Source: Corbicula japonica
Taxonomy: Eukaryota > Mollusca > Bivalvia > Venerida > Cyrenidae
Assembly (NCBI GenBank): GCA_038501625.1
Contig: JAZAYU010000015.1
Location: 7,214,991-7,278,990, forward strand
Reading direction: 5' to 3'
DNA: 64,000 bases
Under the pieces are notes generated by a model that searched no databases, was not told where the DNA came from, and saw only the letters and a list, made by a program, of their open reading frames with translations. Of this stretch, positions 10,664-22,673 are shown in pieces (positions within the stretch are counted from its first letter, which is position 1; each line of letters starts with the position of its first letter). The translations under genes were made by a program, and so were the position numbers.

Positions 10664-10916
10664 TTTACCCGTTATGTCCCTTGGGTACGGCTATAATATA
10701 TTGCATGAGCAACCAGAGTGTAGATCCTGATCAAGTTGCACAACTGTGCCATGTGATCAGGATCTACACCCTTCACTTTTTGTCATAAATAATGTAATTA
10801 ATCAAAAAGCAAACATTGTAGATACTGATCAGACTACATGGATGTGCCAGCTGATCTGGATCTACACTATTTGCCTTTGGATAATAGCCTTTTCCCACAG
10901 AGTAGTTTTTAAATTT
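10664..10916 (-). mobile_element. TTAA double-palindrome MITE, diverged
   Basis: Centre GTCATAAATAATGTAATTAA puts it on the minus strand; both hairpins present but termini diverged. Confidence 0.7.
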
Positions 10917-11045
10917 TACCCTACATGGTTCACATTTGGATAACAACCATATTTCATGGTGTAAAAGTTGTTTATTGTTACCCTTGGATGTACTTTGTGA
11001 AAACAGTTTGAGTACTGATGAATACTAATTGCATTAATTTCATTT

Positions 11046-11078
11046 TAAGATCTGGATCTACACTGGTTGCAAAAGGGA
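11046..11078. mobile_element. TTAA MITE arm fragment
   Basis: GATCTGGATCTACACTGGTT alone, one arm of the MITE hairpin. Confidence 0.45.
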
Positions 11079-11407
11079 TGAGCCATATCAACAAACTAAA
11101 TAGTTACATAAAGTGTATTTGTCTAGTGACTTAACATTAGCCAGTTACCATATCCTAATTGAGTTGTTAAATTAAGTAAACTGACATGGCTGTGTTGTTT
11201 ACAAGCTTTCATACACACAATAATTCTGTGAGAAACAGAAGATGAAATTCTACCTTTCTTGGGGAAATTACTTTTTTCTTGTCCTCAACAATGTCATAAT
11301 TGTTAATTATAAATAATGTATAGGAGATAGTTATGCAGACAACATTGTCATGAAATGCCAGGTCTGTTACATAATCTGACCAGTATTTACCCAACAAGCA
11401 TCTTTAA

Positions 11408-11580
11408 ACATTTAATCCAGATATACGCATTTTATCGCATGTGCTACCAGTGTAGATCCAGATCTGATCAGGATCTGCACTGATCACTTTTTCTTTATAA
11501 GCTTTTTCTGACAAAAGTGCAAACAGTTTTTACCAGTGCATTGTTTTATGTAAGAAACTTCCTTCCACTGGTTGCATACA
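11408..11580 (+). mobile_element. TTAA double-palindrome MITE, shortened
   Basis: First hairpin shortened to GTAGATCCAGATCTGATCAG and GATCTGCACTG, centre TTTATAAGCTTTTTCTGAC, second hairpin largely lost. Confidence 0.6.
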
Positions 11581-12527
11581 CCAAATTCACTTTAACACTA
11601 AGAAATCACTGTTTTAAATCAATATTAAATTTAACACATTCTTTTCCTTCACTGAAATGATTCTGTTTCAACACTGACACTTTACTGTTGAGATCAAACT
11701 AACATTTTTAGTCCATGCTTCTGACCGAATTGTCTATTCACATTTTTCTTTCAGATACATTACTTCATTTCAAATTCAGAAATAATTGCTTCAAAACAAA
11801 AATCTCATATTCATTCATACCAACACTCAAAGGTCTGTTGCAGCAGTGAAACTATCCTTCATTTTTTTAAATGCAGAATCAAACGAACACTTTTAGTGCA
11901 CTACCAAGTCCCATTAAGAGGTAGCAAACTCCACAATTTATTTACATTTTAGCTTTAATATATTTCAAAGATCAAGTAAAAGATAATTCCATTGTCACCA
12001 CAGATGATATGCCTGATAAGAGAAAGGTATTAATGTTTATCTCTTTAATATCAATATAATTCTTCTTGTAATGTTGAAGTATTATTGCATTTTTATCTAC
12101 AAATATCTGACAGTTATCCTGTCCCCCTAACAGTTAAATCTACAGAAGCCTAACCACCCAGTGAGATGCATAAAGGAATGTGTTTATCACTAAAATCTGG
12201 TAAATAATGAAGTCAAATGAACAATTAAACGATTTTAAACCAGTTAACAACTCCAAGCAATGAAAGGTGAAAACTGTACAAAAGGAAATATTTTAATTGT
12301 GGCAATCATTCTTTCCCCAACTGTGTAAAAGCCAGCTTCCGAAGAACTTGTTTTTAATAATTGAAGTCATGTTTTATGTTTTCTGAAATCTTAAAACTTC
12401 TGTTGGTTTCTTTCATACAATTAAAGCCAAAGATTATCATATTGAGTGAAATTTAACTTTCCTCTTCAAGCACCACGGCTCCAAATGAGAAATGCAAGCC
12501 AAAACAACAGTGACTTAATTTTCTTTT
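11581..12527. other. no recognised feature
   Basis: AT-rich intron-like sequence; no repeat family or splice-bounded frame recognised. Confidence 0.4.
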
Positions 12528-12670
12528 TTAAACCTTTTCTTCCATATTATACACCTTTATGGCATGGGCGAACAGTGTAGATCCAGATCAGCTGGCACAT
12601 ACATGCCATCTAATCAGGATCTGCACTGTTTGCTTTTTTATTTAACAAATAATCAAAAAGCATATAAAAC
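12528..12670 (+). mobile_element. TTAA double-palindrome MITE, right half missing
   Basis: Left end TTTAAACCTTTTCTTCC and first hairpin (GGGCGAACAGTGTAGATCC) intact; after AATCAAAAAGC the element stops and a tRNA-like sequence follows. Confidence 0.7.
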
Positions 12671-12681
12671 ATATTTAAGTT

Positions 12682-12752
12682 TCTCCATGGTCTAAGGGTA
12701 AAAACATCAGCCTAAAGAGTAGTAGGTCAAGATTCAAGTCCCAAGCAGGCGT
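12682..12752 (+). repeat. tRNA-like (SINE-head) sequence
   Basis: TGGTCTAAGGGTA (12688-12700) resembles a pol III A box and GATTCAAGTCC (12731-12741) a B box, about 31 bases apart. Stems are not convincing, so a degenerate SINE head is more likely than a tRNA gene. Confidence 0.35.
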
Positions 12753-13708
12753 TATTATGACAAGGTCAGTTAGAAGGCCACCAGTTAAAGAATGTTACTA
12801 TCTGCCAGGCTCTGTAATATATGATAGAAAACTAACGGTCTTATTAAGGTATAAAAACATAATAAATAAACAATTACCTGTATACTATTTAATGGTGTTT
12901 GTGTGTGGGGAATGAAGAGAAGAGGTGAAATCAATTGTGTTTAATATCATGAAGTGTATTGCGCAACAATCAAAATCCAAGTAATTTGAAATGTATAAGC
13001 ATTTTGCATAGAGTGTAAAACAAGAAAGAAATCTGAGAGTTTTCTGTCCAAAATTTGTCGCTGAAGACATAATTTTCTAATTAGAAACCTAGCTATATCT
13101 AACAACTAAAAATAAAATGACCGATTAGTCTTGTTATTGGTAGATGTAATTAATGAGAGCTAATTTGTGTTTTACGAGGGCATGTGACTTGACAACATAT
13201 CAATCATTTTACATCCATGTCTCTTCTATATACTTTGAATGCATTTATACTGTATTCTGTTATATAATAACACACACATTTTTACCTCCTAAAATGTGTG
13301 CAGATAGTGAGCCCAAATTAAAGATGGAAAATTCTCGAAAGTTTAATGAATTAAATCAAAACTGCTCCAGCATCCTTGTGTAAAATTCCAACAAATTATT
13401 CCAATCAATACTTTCCATTTTCTTCTTAATCCAGGTAAAAAGCCCTTGTTTGTTTTAACTTAATCAGTTCCAATCCCTGGTTTAACAAAACATTATTGGC
13501 ATGCCTTGTCATAAAATTGTCAAAATACCATGATAAATTCTCTTTAATTTCTAAGGTTTCATTTTAATGGAATCTGATTAGAAGTTTAACCAATTGCATT
13601 AAAATCTAGAAAATGCAGAACTATTTTAAATTCCTTAAAACTTCATGTATTCACAAACATGTATTTCCAGTAGTTGTGCAAAGCTGTCATGTTGTATTAA
13701 AGGATTTA
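12753..13708. other. no recognised feature
   Basis: AT-rich. A minus-strand open stretch at 12885-13070 is followed by a donor-like sequence (ACAG|GTAATT) but lacks coding character. Confidence 0.4.
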
Positions 13709-13886
13709 CATAACCCTTTGCCTGGGCTTTCAAATTCATCCAATGTGCTTATACATGTAGCCTTTAAGGTCCAGCTAGGCCTGCACATCCATGCCATCTG
13801 CTCAAGATCTTCAATCTTTTGAGTTCATAGTTTTTAATTTACCTACATACACAAACAGTGTATATCATGGTCAGACTGAACAGATA
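13709..13886. mobile_element. TTAA double-palindrome MITE, heavily degraded
   Basis: AACCCTTTGCCTGGG start and GCACATCCATGCCATCTGCT hairpin remnant; remainder diverged. Abuts the next copy. Confidence 0.5.
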
Positions 13887-14124
13887 GCCCTTTCCTCCAT
13901 ATATACACATTTTTACGTGACCAGTGTAGAATTAGATCAGCTGCCACATTAATTTTGTGTTGTCTGATCAGGATCTGCACTGGTCACAATTTGGTAAAAA
14001 ATAACCTAACAAATAAAAAAGAGAACAGTTTAGATCCTGATCAAATGTCACAGATGTGCTGGCTGATCTGGATCTAAACTATTCACCCATGCCGTAAAGG
14101 TGTGCATATGGAGGAAAGGGTTAA
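13884..14124 (-). mobile_element. TTAA double-palindrome MITE, near full length
   Basis: Starts CCCTTTCCTCCATATATA (TTAA lost) and ends GGAGGAAAGGGTTAA; centre GGTAAAAAATAACCTAAC is minus orientation, so the GTGACC hairpin comes first and the GAACAG hairpin second. Confidence 0.85.
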
Positions 14125-14371
14125 AAGGTCCCAGATACATGTATAGATTATCCAGAAGAATTAGAAAATATTTTTGCATTTTAGTTTCAAGCCACTTTTA
14201 AAAACATACTATTGACATTTATATTTCATTCAAATAAAGGTGTGCAAAGCTGCCTTCAAGGCCAAAAGCTGCAATGAGAAATTTCTCACTCCACATCACA
14301 CATTTCCTTCTCTAAATGAGACCAAGATATTTTTATCACACATTTTCCATCATTTCACAATCACTTCAAAT

Positions 14372-15478
14372 TTCTCCTCTATGATAGTTGACTGCTATAA
14401 TTATTACATATTTCCATTATCTCACATTTCCGGCATGCTAGCAGATTCTTATAATTATTGCACATTTGCATTATCTCACATTTCTGGCATGCTAGCAGAT
14501 TGTTATAATTATTACATGTTTCCATTATCTCACATTTCCTACATGCTAGCAGATTGTTATAATTATTGCACATTTGCATTATCTCACATTTCCTACATGC
14601 TAGCAGATTGTTATAATTATTGCACATTTGCATTATCTCACATTTCCTACATGCTAGCAGATTGTTATAATTATTGCACATTTGCATTATCTCACATTTC
14701 CTACATGCTAGCAGATTGTTATAATTATTGCACATTTGCATTATCTCACGTTTCCTACATGCTAGCAGATTGTTATAATTATTGCACATTTGCATTATTT
14801 CACATTTCCTACATGCTAGCAGATCGTTATAATTATTGCACATTTGCATTATCTCGCATTTCCTACATGCTAGCAGATCGTTATAATTATTGCACATTTG
14901 CATTATCTCGCATTTCCTACATGCTAGCAGATTGTTATAATTATTGCACATTTGCATTATTTCACATTTCCTACATGCTAGCAGATCGTTATAATTATTG
15001 CACATTTGCATTATCTCGCATTTCCTACATGCTAGCAGATTGTTATAATTATTGCACATTTGCATTATCTCGCATTTCCTACATGCTAGCAGATTGTTAT
15101 AATTATTGCACATTTGCATTATTGCAATTTCCTACATGCTAGCAGATTGTTATAATTATTGCACATTTGCATTTTGCATTATCTCACATTTCCTACATGC
15201 TAGCAGATTGTTATAATTATTGCACATTTGCATTATCTGCATTATCTCGCATTTCCTACATGCTAGCAGATCGTTATAATTATTGCACATTTGCATTATC
15301 TCGCATTTCCTACATGCTAGCAGATTGTTATAATTATTGCACATTTGCATTATCTCGCATTTCCTACATGCTAGCAGATTGTTATAATTATTGCACATTT
15401 CCATTATCTCACATTTCCTACATGCTAGCAGATTGTTATAATTATTGCACATTTCCATTATCTCATATTTCCTTCTAT
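14372..15478. repeat. 54-bp minisatellite, about 20 units
   Basis: Unit contains GCATTATCTCACATTTCC, then TACATGCTAGCAGATTG and TTATAATTATTGCACATTT. Central units are nearly identical; left units vary (GGCATGC, TTACATGTTTCC). Because 54 is a multiple of 3 and the unit lacks stops in several frames, open frames of 300 codons (plus) and 246 codons (minus) run through it with an 18-residue period (LADCYNYCTFALSHISYM). Indels at about 15120, 15170 and 15232 break both frames, so a coding role is unlikely. Diverged ATCTCACATTTCC words continue to about 15725. Confidence 0.95.
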
Positions 15479-16559
15479 GTGAGCAAACTGTAATAATTTT
15501 ACACACCTACATCAATTCACATTTGTTCCTCTTTGCTACAAACTGCAATATTAGTCTCACATTTCCATCTTTTCATATAAATCTCATATTTCTTACACAG
15601 AGCTTAGATAATGATAATTATCTCACATTTCCACCCTTTCATATAAATCTAACATTTCTTCCTAATAGCCTACATTAGGACAATTATCTCACATTTCCAT
15701 CATTTCTTATTTGTCTCACATTTCCTCCAATGTCTGTCTGAGCAGACAGTGATAATCTGATGTTGTTTTGCCACTGTGTTTGGCCGGGCTGGCTGTGGTG
15801 ATTTCCTGTAAATGTTTTGGCAACACAAACATTTTGTTCACTGAATAAATTTCCTTACTTCATCACTACTTACATATTTATACTCTAAATTGAGGACCTC
15901 AATGGAAATAAGGGATATATATTTCCCTTTTTCTTGTTTTCCTCCATGTATAATTTATTTAACATGTTAGCAATGTGTGATACTGTTATAATATGTAATA
16001 AATGATCTCATTTTAAGTCATTTTTGTTTAAATTTCATCTTAGTCACACTTAGCTTTTATTGTTTTGTAATCAAAATTATATTTGTTATATAAACCATGT
16101 GTGTTTGATAGTGAAACAAATCTCTTTCTCTACCTATCTAAATATTTTCCAACCCAGCAAAATAAAATCATTTGACACATATGATTTTTGCAAAATCGCA
16201 TAAACCAGTGGCCACAAAATCCAATTAATCTGAAATTACAAGAATCAGCACTAATCCATAAAACATCCTTATCACATTGCAAAGTAAATATACAATTTGG
16301 TTAAAAGCCACAGTTTTATATTAGCCTAATAAAGGTGTCATACATATGCACGCCTGGCCTGCGGTAACTGTCGACTGTTGATCTATGATACTATTGATTA
16401 AGTTATCTTACAAGATCCGGATCAATATTTTGAAATCTTAAACAAATGGATGTTTAAAGAAACATTTGTTGATACAGCTCTGTAAAGAGTTTTAATAATG
16501 CACCATGCGCAAGAAAGTTATGTATTGCAACTGTTTTAAAAGTGTTTGTCTCTTAAATC
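15479..16559. other. minisatellite tail, then no recognised feature
   Basis: To about 15725 it has scattered TCTCACATTTCC words left from the 54-bp array. The rest is AT-rich with nothing recognised. Confidence 0.45.
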
Positions 16560-16770
16560 CTTTACTACATGGAAACTTTTTTATCCCAAGTGCAACCAGT
16601 GCAGATTTAATCAGCCTGCACCTCCAAACATTCTGCTCAGGAATGACAGTGTTTACTTCTTGGTCAGAAATAATCCAATAAATGTAGAGGTAAACTGTAG
16701 ATTCTGATCGAACTTGATAAATGTTGCCCAGGGGATATTGTCTTTATATTCATGGAGTAAACGGTTCAAG
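16560..16770 (-). mobile_element. TTAA double-palindrome MITE, diverged
   Basis: Centre TTGGTCAGAAATAATCCAAT is minus orientation; hairpins only partly paired and termini lost. Confidence 0.55.
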
Positions 16771-16827
16771 ACACAATCTTTTTCAAAAAAAACACTCAAA
16801 TATCTTATTTCATTCAATTTTAAGCAC

Positions 16828-17063
16828 TTAACCTTTTCCTCCATAGATACACTTTTATTGCTTGGATGAACAGTGTAGATCCAGATCAGCCAGCACATCT
16901 GTGCCATCTGATCAGGATCTGCACTGTTCACTTTTTGTTAGTTTGTTTCTGACCAAAATGTGACCAGTGCAGATCCTGATCAGACGGCACAGAATGTGCC
17001 GGCTGATCTGGATCTACACTGGTCGCACATGTGTAAAAATGAGTACATATGGAAGAGGATGAA
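16828..17063 (+). mobile_element. TTAA double-palindrome MITE
   Basis: TTAACCTTTTCCTCCATAGA start; second hairpin GTGACCAGTGCAGATCCTG to GATCTACACTGGTCGCAC well preserved; right end GGAAGAGGATGAA degraded. Confidence 0.85.
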
Positions 17064-17161
17064 ACTGTAATTCATTAAGATTCACTTTTAAAAAGGGTTT
17101 AAAACTTATCTACAAAAACTGGCTAATATAATACAGCAGTGATTTGTTTACTAAAGCACAT

Positions 17162-17340
17162 TTCAACCCTCTACTCCATAGATACACATTTATTGCAAGT
17201 GTGACCAGTGTATATCCAGTTGGCTTTTGAGAATTCCAGGGAAACCAGTGCAGATCCAGATCAGGTGGCATGGATTTGCTGATCTCGATCTACACTGTGT
17301 GCCCACACAATAACGGTTTATAAATGGAAAAAAGGGTTAA
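17162..17340. mobile_element. TTAA double-palindrome MITE, internally deleted
   Basis: TTCAACCCTCTACTCCATAG to AAAAAAGGGTTAA with part of each hairpin; centre lost. Confidence 0.65.
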
Positions 17341-18229
17341 GAAAATTTAGCTGTTACACAAACAATATAATTACACAAGTATCAATAATTATGTACCAAC
17401 AAGTGATGGTCTAAAATAGTTGCGAGAGAGAAGGATATTTCAATCCTGCACTATGAACAATGTCCTGCATATCATAATTATAATACAAATTCTTTTAATT
17501 TAAAAAAAAAATGTAATTATGTTAATAGTGTTGGAGTCATTTACAATAATTCTTTTGCAGCCTGATAGTCTTTTCTTAAAAGAACCTAAAAGCTTGATTT
17601 GTTTCTTTTATCCCTGTCATCGTGTTCTTGCTGATTTTACTCCAGGTGCTCTGGTCTCGGAAAGATCATTGAGTACCCGCCCTTTGGCTTTGCAATGCTA
17701 TTAAATTCTTATGTTTATATGTTTGTATGCTTTTGCATGCAACATTGTTGAGCTGATGGGTGGGTTGGAGTTATTTCACCAAGACAATTTGTACTTGTTT
17801 TGTGATACGAGAACCGGTTGGGGCAAGTGTGAGGTTGGTGCACCCTAGAACCTGGTTTAAACCCCCTGTGGCAATTTGTTTTGCCACTGACCGTTCCAAG
17901 GCGGTATCCCCAAAGGTTCTCTTGTTTATTAATTGTTTGTGGCGTCCTATTTGAATTGACATACATATATAAAACATGCGCTCTCTCTATCTTCCTCTCT
18001 TCTTTTTCGCTGCGTGGGGAGGCTGTGTTTTTTGAGTGTGGCGATTCCTGATATGCATATGTTGCTTTTGCATAGGCCTTGACTGCAATTAATTTTTAGA
18101 GCATGAAATTTCTTAGTTTTCAATAAAAAATTATTTTTGGGGCTATTAAGTTTATGATTTTTTTTATGTTTATGTACATTTCTACATCTGCTTGTGGTTT
18201 TCAGTTTGTGGATATGTCTGCACATAAAA
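17341..18229. other. no recognised feature
   Basis: Overlapping open frames on both strands near 17700-17970 lack coding character. No repeat family recognised. Confidence 0.4.
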
Positions 18230-18405
18230 TACTCAAGGGCAAACAGTGTAGATCCAGATAAGCAAGCATTTGTACCATCTAATATCAGGATCTATACAGT
18301 TTGCTAATAAATTCATTAGGTTATTTCTGACCATGAAGCAACCAGTGCAGATCCAGATCAGACAGCACAAATTAATGTGCGTTACCGACTGATAATGAAT
18401 TTAAA
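18230..18405 (+). mobile_element. TTAA double-palindrome MITE, right end truncated
   Basis: GGGCAAACAGTGTAGATCC start, centre ATTCATTAGGTTATTTCTGA intact, second hairpin broken after CAGACAGCACA. Confidence 0.65.
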
Positions 18406-18724
18406 TATTGATCTTTTCTCTTCTGGATTATTGTACATACATATATATCACAACTTATTTCTCTGAAATTCAGTACATACAATGCGCCCAAAACATTTAC
18501 AAGTCACAACAGTGTTATAAATTGTCCTGCCTGTATTGAACTGTCATCCTCAAGGGAGAATTCTGCCATTTTCCTAATAACCTACTGTCAAATAAATCTA
18601 GGAACTCTTACAAGAGGGGATGTGCTGTGTTTGCAACAGTGATCATGTCATTTAACACTTAACCCTGATCAATTTTAGGGTCAGTAAATTCAAAGTCATG
18701 GTTAAAATTTAAGGAAACTATATG

Positions 18725-18995
18725 CCCTGTTCAGTCAACTGTAAAGAAGGTCCTGTTCTGAATGGAATAGACTGTGAAGAGGCCCAGTCAAAGGAGAACA
18801 CAGTAAAAGCTTTGTTCGGAAAGGAATATACTAAAATACTACACAGAGGCCCTGTTTAGAAGGAAATATATTGTAAATGCCGATTTCAGAACAAAATAGA
18901 CTGTAAAGACCCTGTTCAAAATGGAACACCCAGAGAAGATCTTGCTCAAAATGAATAGACTGCAAAGGCTTGGTTCAGAATGAAATTTACTATTC
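18725..18995. repeat. old degenerate tandem repeat
   Basis: Irregular recurrences of CTGTTC.GAA.GGAATA, AGACTGTAAAGA and GAGGCCC at roughly 30-60 base spacing; strongly diverged. Confidence 0.4.
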
Positions 18996-19097
18996 AAGTG
19001 TACAAGTGTTTGTGGTTCCTTTCACTTATTCTTCATGTCCATCTGACTAAACTTTCATAGATAGGGTGGGATTGCAAGATTGAGTTTTTTTTCATTT

Positions 19098-19152
19098 CGG
19101 GGGGTGGAGGGGTGGGGGGCAGGGTGGAGGTGGGGGGGGGGGGGGTGGCTGT
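19098..19152 (+). other. G-rich tract with G-quadruplex potential
   Basis: At least six runs of four or more G separated by 1-6 bases, ending in a G14 run, in an otherwise AT-rich region. On known rules this would form G-quadruplexes on the plus strand. Confidence 0.6.
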
Positions 19153-20127
19153 GGAACACTCAGGAATAGGATAATAAAATGAGTATCAATGTTTTATTAC
19201 TATTCTATTACACTAAATTGAACATAAAATTGGCATTGCCATTTACACTAGTCAATTTGCTCCATCATATATCCCACAATACAACCAAGACAAAAATTCT
19301 AATCAAGCAATGCCAATGTCTCTGTCATCTAATTAACTTGTGACAATTCTGAATTTGTCAGAACACGTGCCCAAGCTGTGACCACACTTTGTCAGATCAA
19401 AAGGCAGCCGCGAATTTTACTTAAAATCACAGAATTATTGAGCCAACCGTGGGTCTTATTAAGGTTGATTAAATAAAACCAAGAGAATATGATGGCATAT
19501 GTGACCCTGACATGCAGCCCTAATCAGAGGGGAATTATTGGCTTAACTGACCGTGAGATCAATTTGTAATGGACATGCAATCTCATAGCTGGCCATTTGA
19601 ATAATTACAAAGGGAAAAAACTCCAACTTTACTACTAATAATAAATACAGAGTTAATCTTCTTGTTTTGTGTCAAAATAGAATCTCAAAGGCAGATAACT
19701 AAAAAATTCTGACATTCAGGAGTTATCATTTTTGTTGTTAGTAAAGATGACAAATTCTAAAGATGTTTTAATGGTACTTTTATCAAATGAAAGAGAGATA
19801 ACTAGAAAATTGGTCTGTCAGAAGTTTCTTTAGTTATCATTCAGTGAATCAGTTGGATTGGTTTCAATTTTGAAATAGATATTGGGGAGAGGGTAGGTTA
19901 CCCTGCATCTGCCCACCCTCTTCCTTGAAGAACTGTCTTTGTAGGTTAAAACCTAGAAAAAAAGTGAAACAAACCAAAACAAAACCACTGCCAAAAAGTA
20001 ACTATGATCTTGCTATTTAAGGTAACACAACAACAAAAACATAATCATGATCTACAAATCCAATTAGTAACTTCTGCTTTTATATGTGTGTATAGTTACT
20101 ATAGTTACTGTCCATCTATATCTGAAA
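19153..20127. other. no recognised feature
   Basis: AT-rich intron-like sequence without recognised repeats. Confidence 0.4.
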
Positions 20128-20265
20128 TTAACCCTTTACTCCATGGGATATAGCAGTAATCCATGGATGAACAGTGTAGATCCTGATCAGCTGGCATGTA
20201 CCGGCTGATCTGGATCTAAACTGTTCGCCCACGCAATAATGTGTGTCTATGGAGGAAAGGATTAA
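20128..20265. mobile_element. TTAA MITE, single-hairpin derivative
   Basis: 138 bp from TTAACCCTTTACTCCATGGG to GGAGGAAAGGATTAA. The left arm GATCCTGATCAGCTGGCA meets a right-type arm (CCGGCTGATCTGGATCTAAA) directly; the centre and two inner arms are gone. Confidence 0.75.
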
Positions 20266-20342
20266 TAAGTCTTTGATACTGCCATGGATGGGTGGAGTAT
20301 TTTGATTACAAGACTCAGTGTGTGATGGAACATAATGACCAA

Positions 20343-20450
20343 GAAGTAAAATGTGTAGATCCTGATCAAATGGCAAGGATGTGTCGACTGAACTGGATCT
20401 ACATTATCTGCACATGCCATAATACATGTTTATAAGGAGTACAAGGTTAA
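20343..20450. mobile_element. TTAA MITE right-half fragment
   Basis: One hairpin (GTAGATCCTGATCAAATGGC with GACTGAACTGGATCTACA) plus a degraded right end AGTACAAGGTTAA. Confidence 0.55.
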
Positions 20451-21060
20451 TCAACATTCCCTTTTTAATCTAACTTTAAAAAAAATTTCAAGGTTTTACC
20501 TCTTTCAACCAAACTTGGTACTCCCACACTCTCTGTTTCTGATAGTCATCCATCCAAAGTTTGATGAGGGTGATTTCAAGTTAGTATAGGTCACGACACA
20601 ACCCACTGTTCAAATAACCCACATAATATTATATCGCAGGGCCCGTCGCCATTTCATAATGCTTTCGAATAATTTCATCCATTGCAAACATAAATCATTT
20701 TCAAGGCAAACAAATTCACAAAACAGTTGATACGAACATTTTTCACAACTTGATAAACAGTTATTTTGTTATTTGTAGTATTCATAAAAATAATCAGACA
20801 CTTTTGATAATTTATTCCTCAATGTAATTCACTTCTCAGTCTGTTGATCTAAGGATCAGCCTGGAATAAGCTTTATAATCCTCTGATAAACCCACAACAG
20901 AATGGTACTTATGCTTAAAATACCCATACTAGTCATTACATGAAACTTACAAGACTTGTTGCTTTATTGCATTGCTGAAATTCTGCAACTTGCTCAACTT
21001 TCTATTTAGTTGGATGATTCATTCACAGAGTACAGGTCTTTAGCTGAAGAGAAAACAATT
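20451..21060. other. no recognised feature
   Basis: No repeat family recognised; a donor-like GAG|GTAAAA on the minus strand at about 20495 has no convincing exon beside it. Confidence 0.4.
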
Positions 21061-21065
21061 CATAC

Positions 21066-22025
21066 AACATGAAACTGGATGCCAGCATATGCCTCAAAAT
21101 GAAACTGGATGCCAGCAAAAGCCTTAAAATGAAACTGGATGCCAGCATATGCCTTAAAATGAAACTGGATGCCAGTATAAGCCTTAAAATGAAACTGGAT
21201 GCCAGCATATGCCTTAAAATGAAACTGGATGCCAGCATAAGCCTTAAAATGAAACTGGATGCCAGCAAATGCCTTAAAATGAAACTGGATGCCAGCATAT
21301 GCCTTAAAATGAAACTGGATGCCAGCATAAGCCTCAAAATGAAACTGGATGCCAGCATAAGCATCAAAATGAAACTGGATGCCAGCAAATGCCTTAAAAT
21401 GAAACTGGATGCCAGCATAAGCCTCAAAATGAAACTGGATGCCAGCATAAGCCTCAAAATGAAACTGGATGCCAGCATATGCCTCAAAATGAAACTGGAT
21501 GCCAGCAAATGCCTTAAAATGACACAGGTTACCAGCAGATGCCTCAAAATGAAATTGGATGCCAGCAAATGCCTTAAAATGAAACCGGATACCAGCAGAT
21601 GCCTCAAAATGAAACTGGATGCCAGCAAATGCCTTAAAATGAAACTGTGTACCAGCAGATGACTCAAAATGAAACTGGATATTGGCCGATGCCTAAAAAT
21701 GACACTAGATGCAAGCGGATGCCTAAAAAAGAAACTGGACGCTAGCAGATGCCTCAAAATGAAACTGAATACAAGCCTGATGCCTCAAAATGAAACTGGA
21801 TACACGCGGTAAAAGCCGATGCCTTTAAATGACACTAGATGCAAGCAGATGCATCAAAATGAAACTGGATGCACGCGGATGCCTTAAATGGAACAATATG
21901 CAAGCAGATGCCTCAAAATGGAACTGGATGCAAGCAGACACCTTAAATTGAAACTGGATGCAAGCAGATGCCTCAAAAAGAAATAGGATGCCAGCAGATA
22001 CCTTAAAATGCAAGCAGAAATTAAA
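21066..22025. repeat. 30-bp minisatellite, about 20 clean units plus a decayed right flank
   Basis: Unit ATGAAACTGGATGCCAGCA followed by TATGCCTTAAA or close variants. Units 21069-21520 are nearly identical; from about 21520 they decay (ACCAGCAGATGCC, AAGCGGATGCC) and lose register by 22025. Unit length 30 gives a 197-codon plus-strand frame (MKLDASICLK repeats) and a 244-codon minus-strand frame, both best read as by-products. Confidence 0.95.
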
Positions 22026-22225
22026 GTGGACAGCAGCAAATTGCTTAAAAAAGATACCAGACACCTGATCCAAAGATGGTTTAAAATGTAATAGGAGTTC
22101 ATCACTTATTATCAAAAGGAGTTCATCACTTATTATCAAATCAAATCGGGCCTTAAGCTTTCAAATGTGTGTCGAGTCAATACTTCAAACAGAATTAGAT
22201 ACCAGCATGAACTCTAAGCTCCCTT

Positions 22226-22445
22226 TACCATCTACTCCATGGACACATCTGTGATCACCTTGACAACCAGTGTAGATCCAGATCAGCCTGCAGACTGGTG
22301 AAATCTTATCAGGACCTATACTTTTTGCTTTCATTTATAACTGAGAAGCAAACCATGTAGATCCAAATCCAACTGCATGGATGTGCATTCTGAATCTACA
22401 TGAGTAGAACATGGGGAATGTCGTAACCATGCAATAAAGGTGTAA
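22226..22445 (+). mobile_element. TTAA double-palindrome MITE, degraded
   Basis: CCAGTGTAGATCCAGATCAG and GAAGCAAACCATGTAGATCC mark the two hairpins; both ends are diverged. Confidence 0.55.
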
Positions 22446-22460
22446 AAAGAAACAGATGAC

Positions 22461-22673
22461 AATTAAACCTTACTCAACAGGTACACCTTTATTACATGGG
22501 TGAACAGTGTAGCTTCAGAACAGCTGGCACATTTGATCTATCTAATCAGGATCAAGATCTACACTGTTTGCTTCATAACGTTTTATCTGATCAGGATGCT
22601 ACCAGTGGTGAATGATCAGGATCTCAATGGTCACACAATCATAAAAAATATATAGATGGAGTAAAGGGATGAA
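22461..22673 (+). mobile_element. TTAA double-palindrome MITE, diverged
   Basis: ATTAAACCTTACTCAACAGG start, ATGGAGTAAAGGGATGAATTA end; first hairpin extended by an extra CAGGATCAAGATC. Confidence 0.6.

Noticed and set aside
14240..15142. 300-codon plus-strand and 246-codon minus-strand open frames
   Set aside because: Both are products of a 54-bp minisatellite whose unit length is a multiple of 3; indels break them and the peptides are pure 18-residue repeats.
21023..21757. 244-codon minus and 197-codon plus frames (LLASSFILRH / MKLDASICLK repeats)
   Set aside because: They follow the 30-bp minisatellite exactly and exist on both strands.
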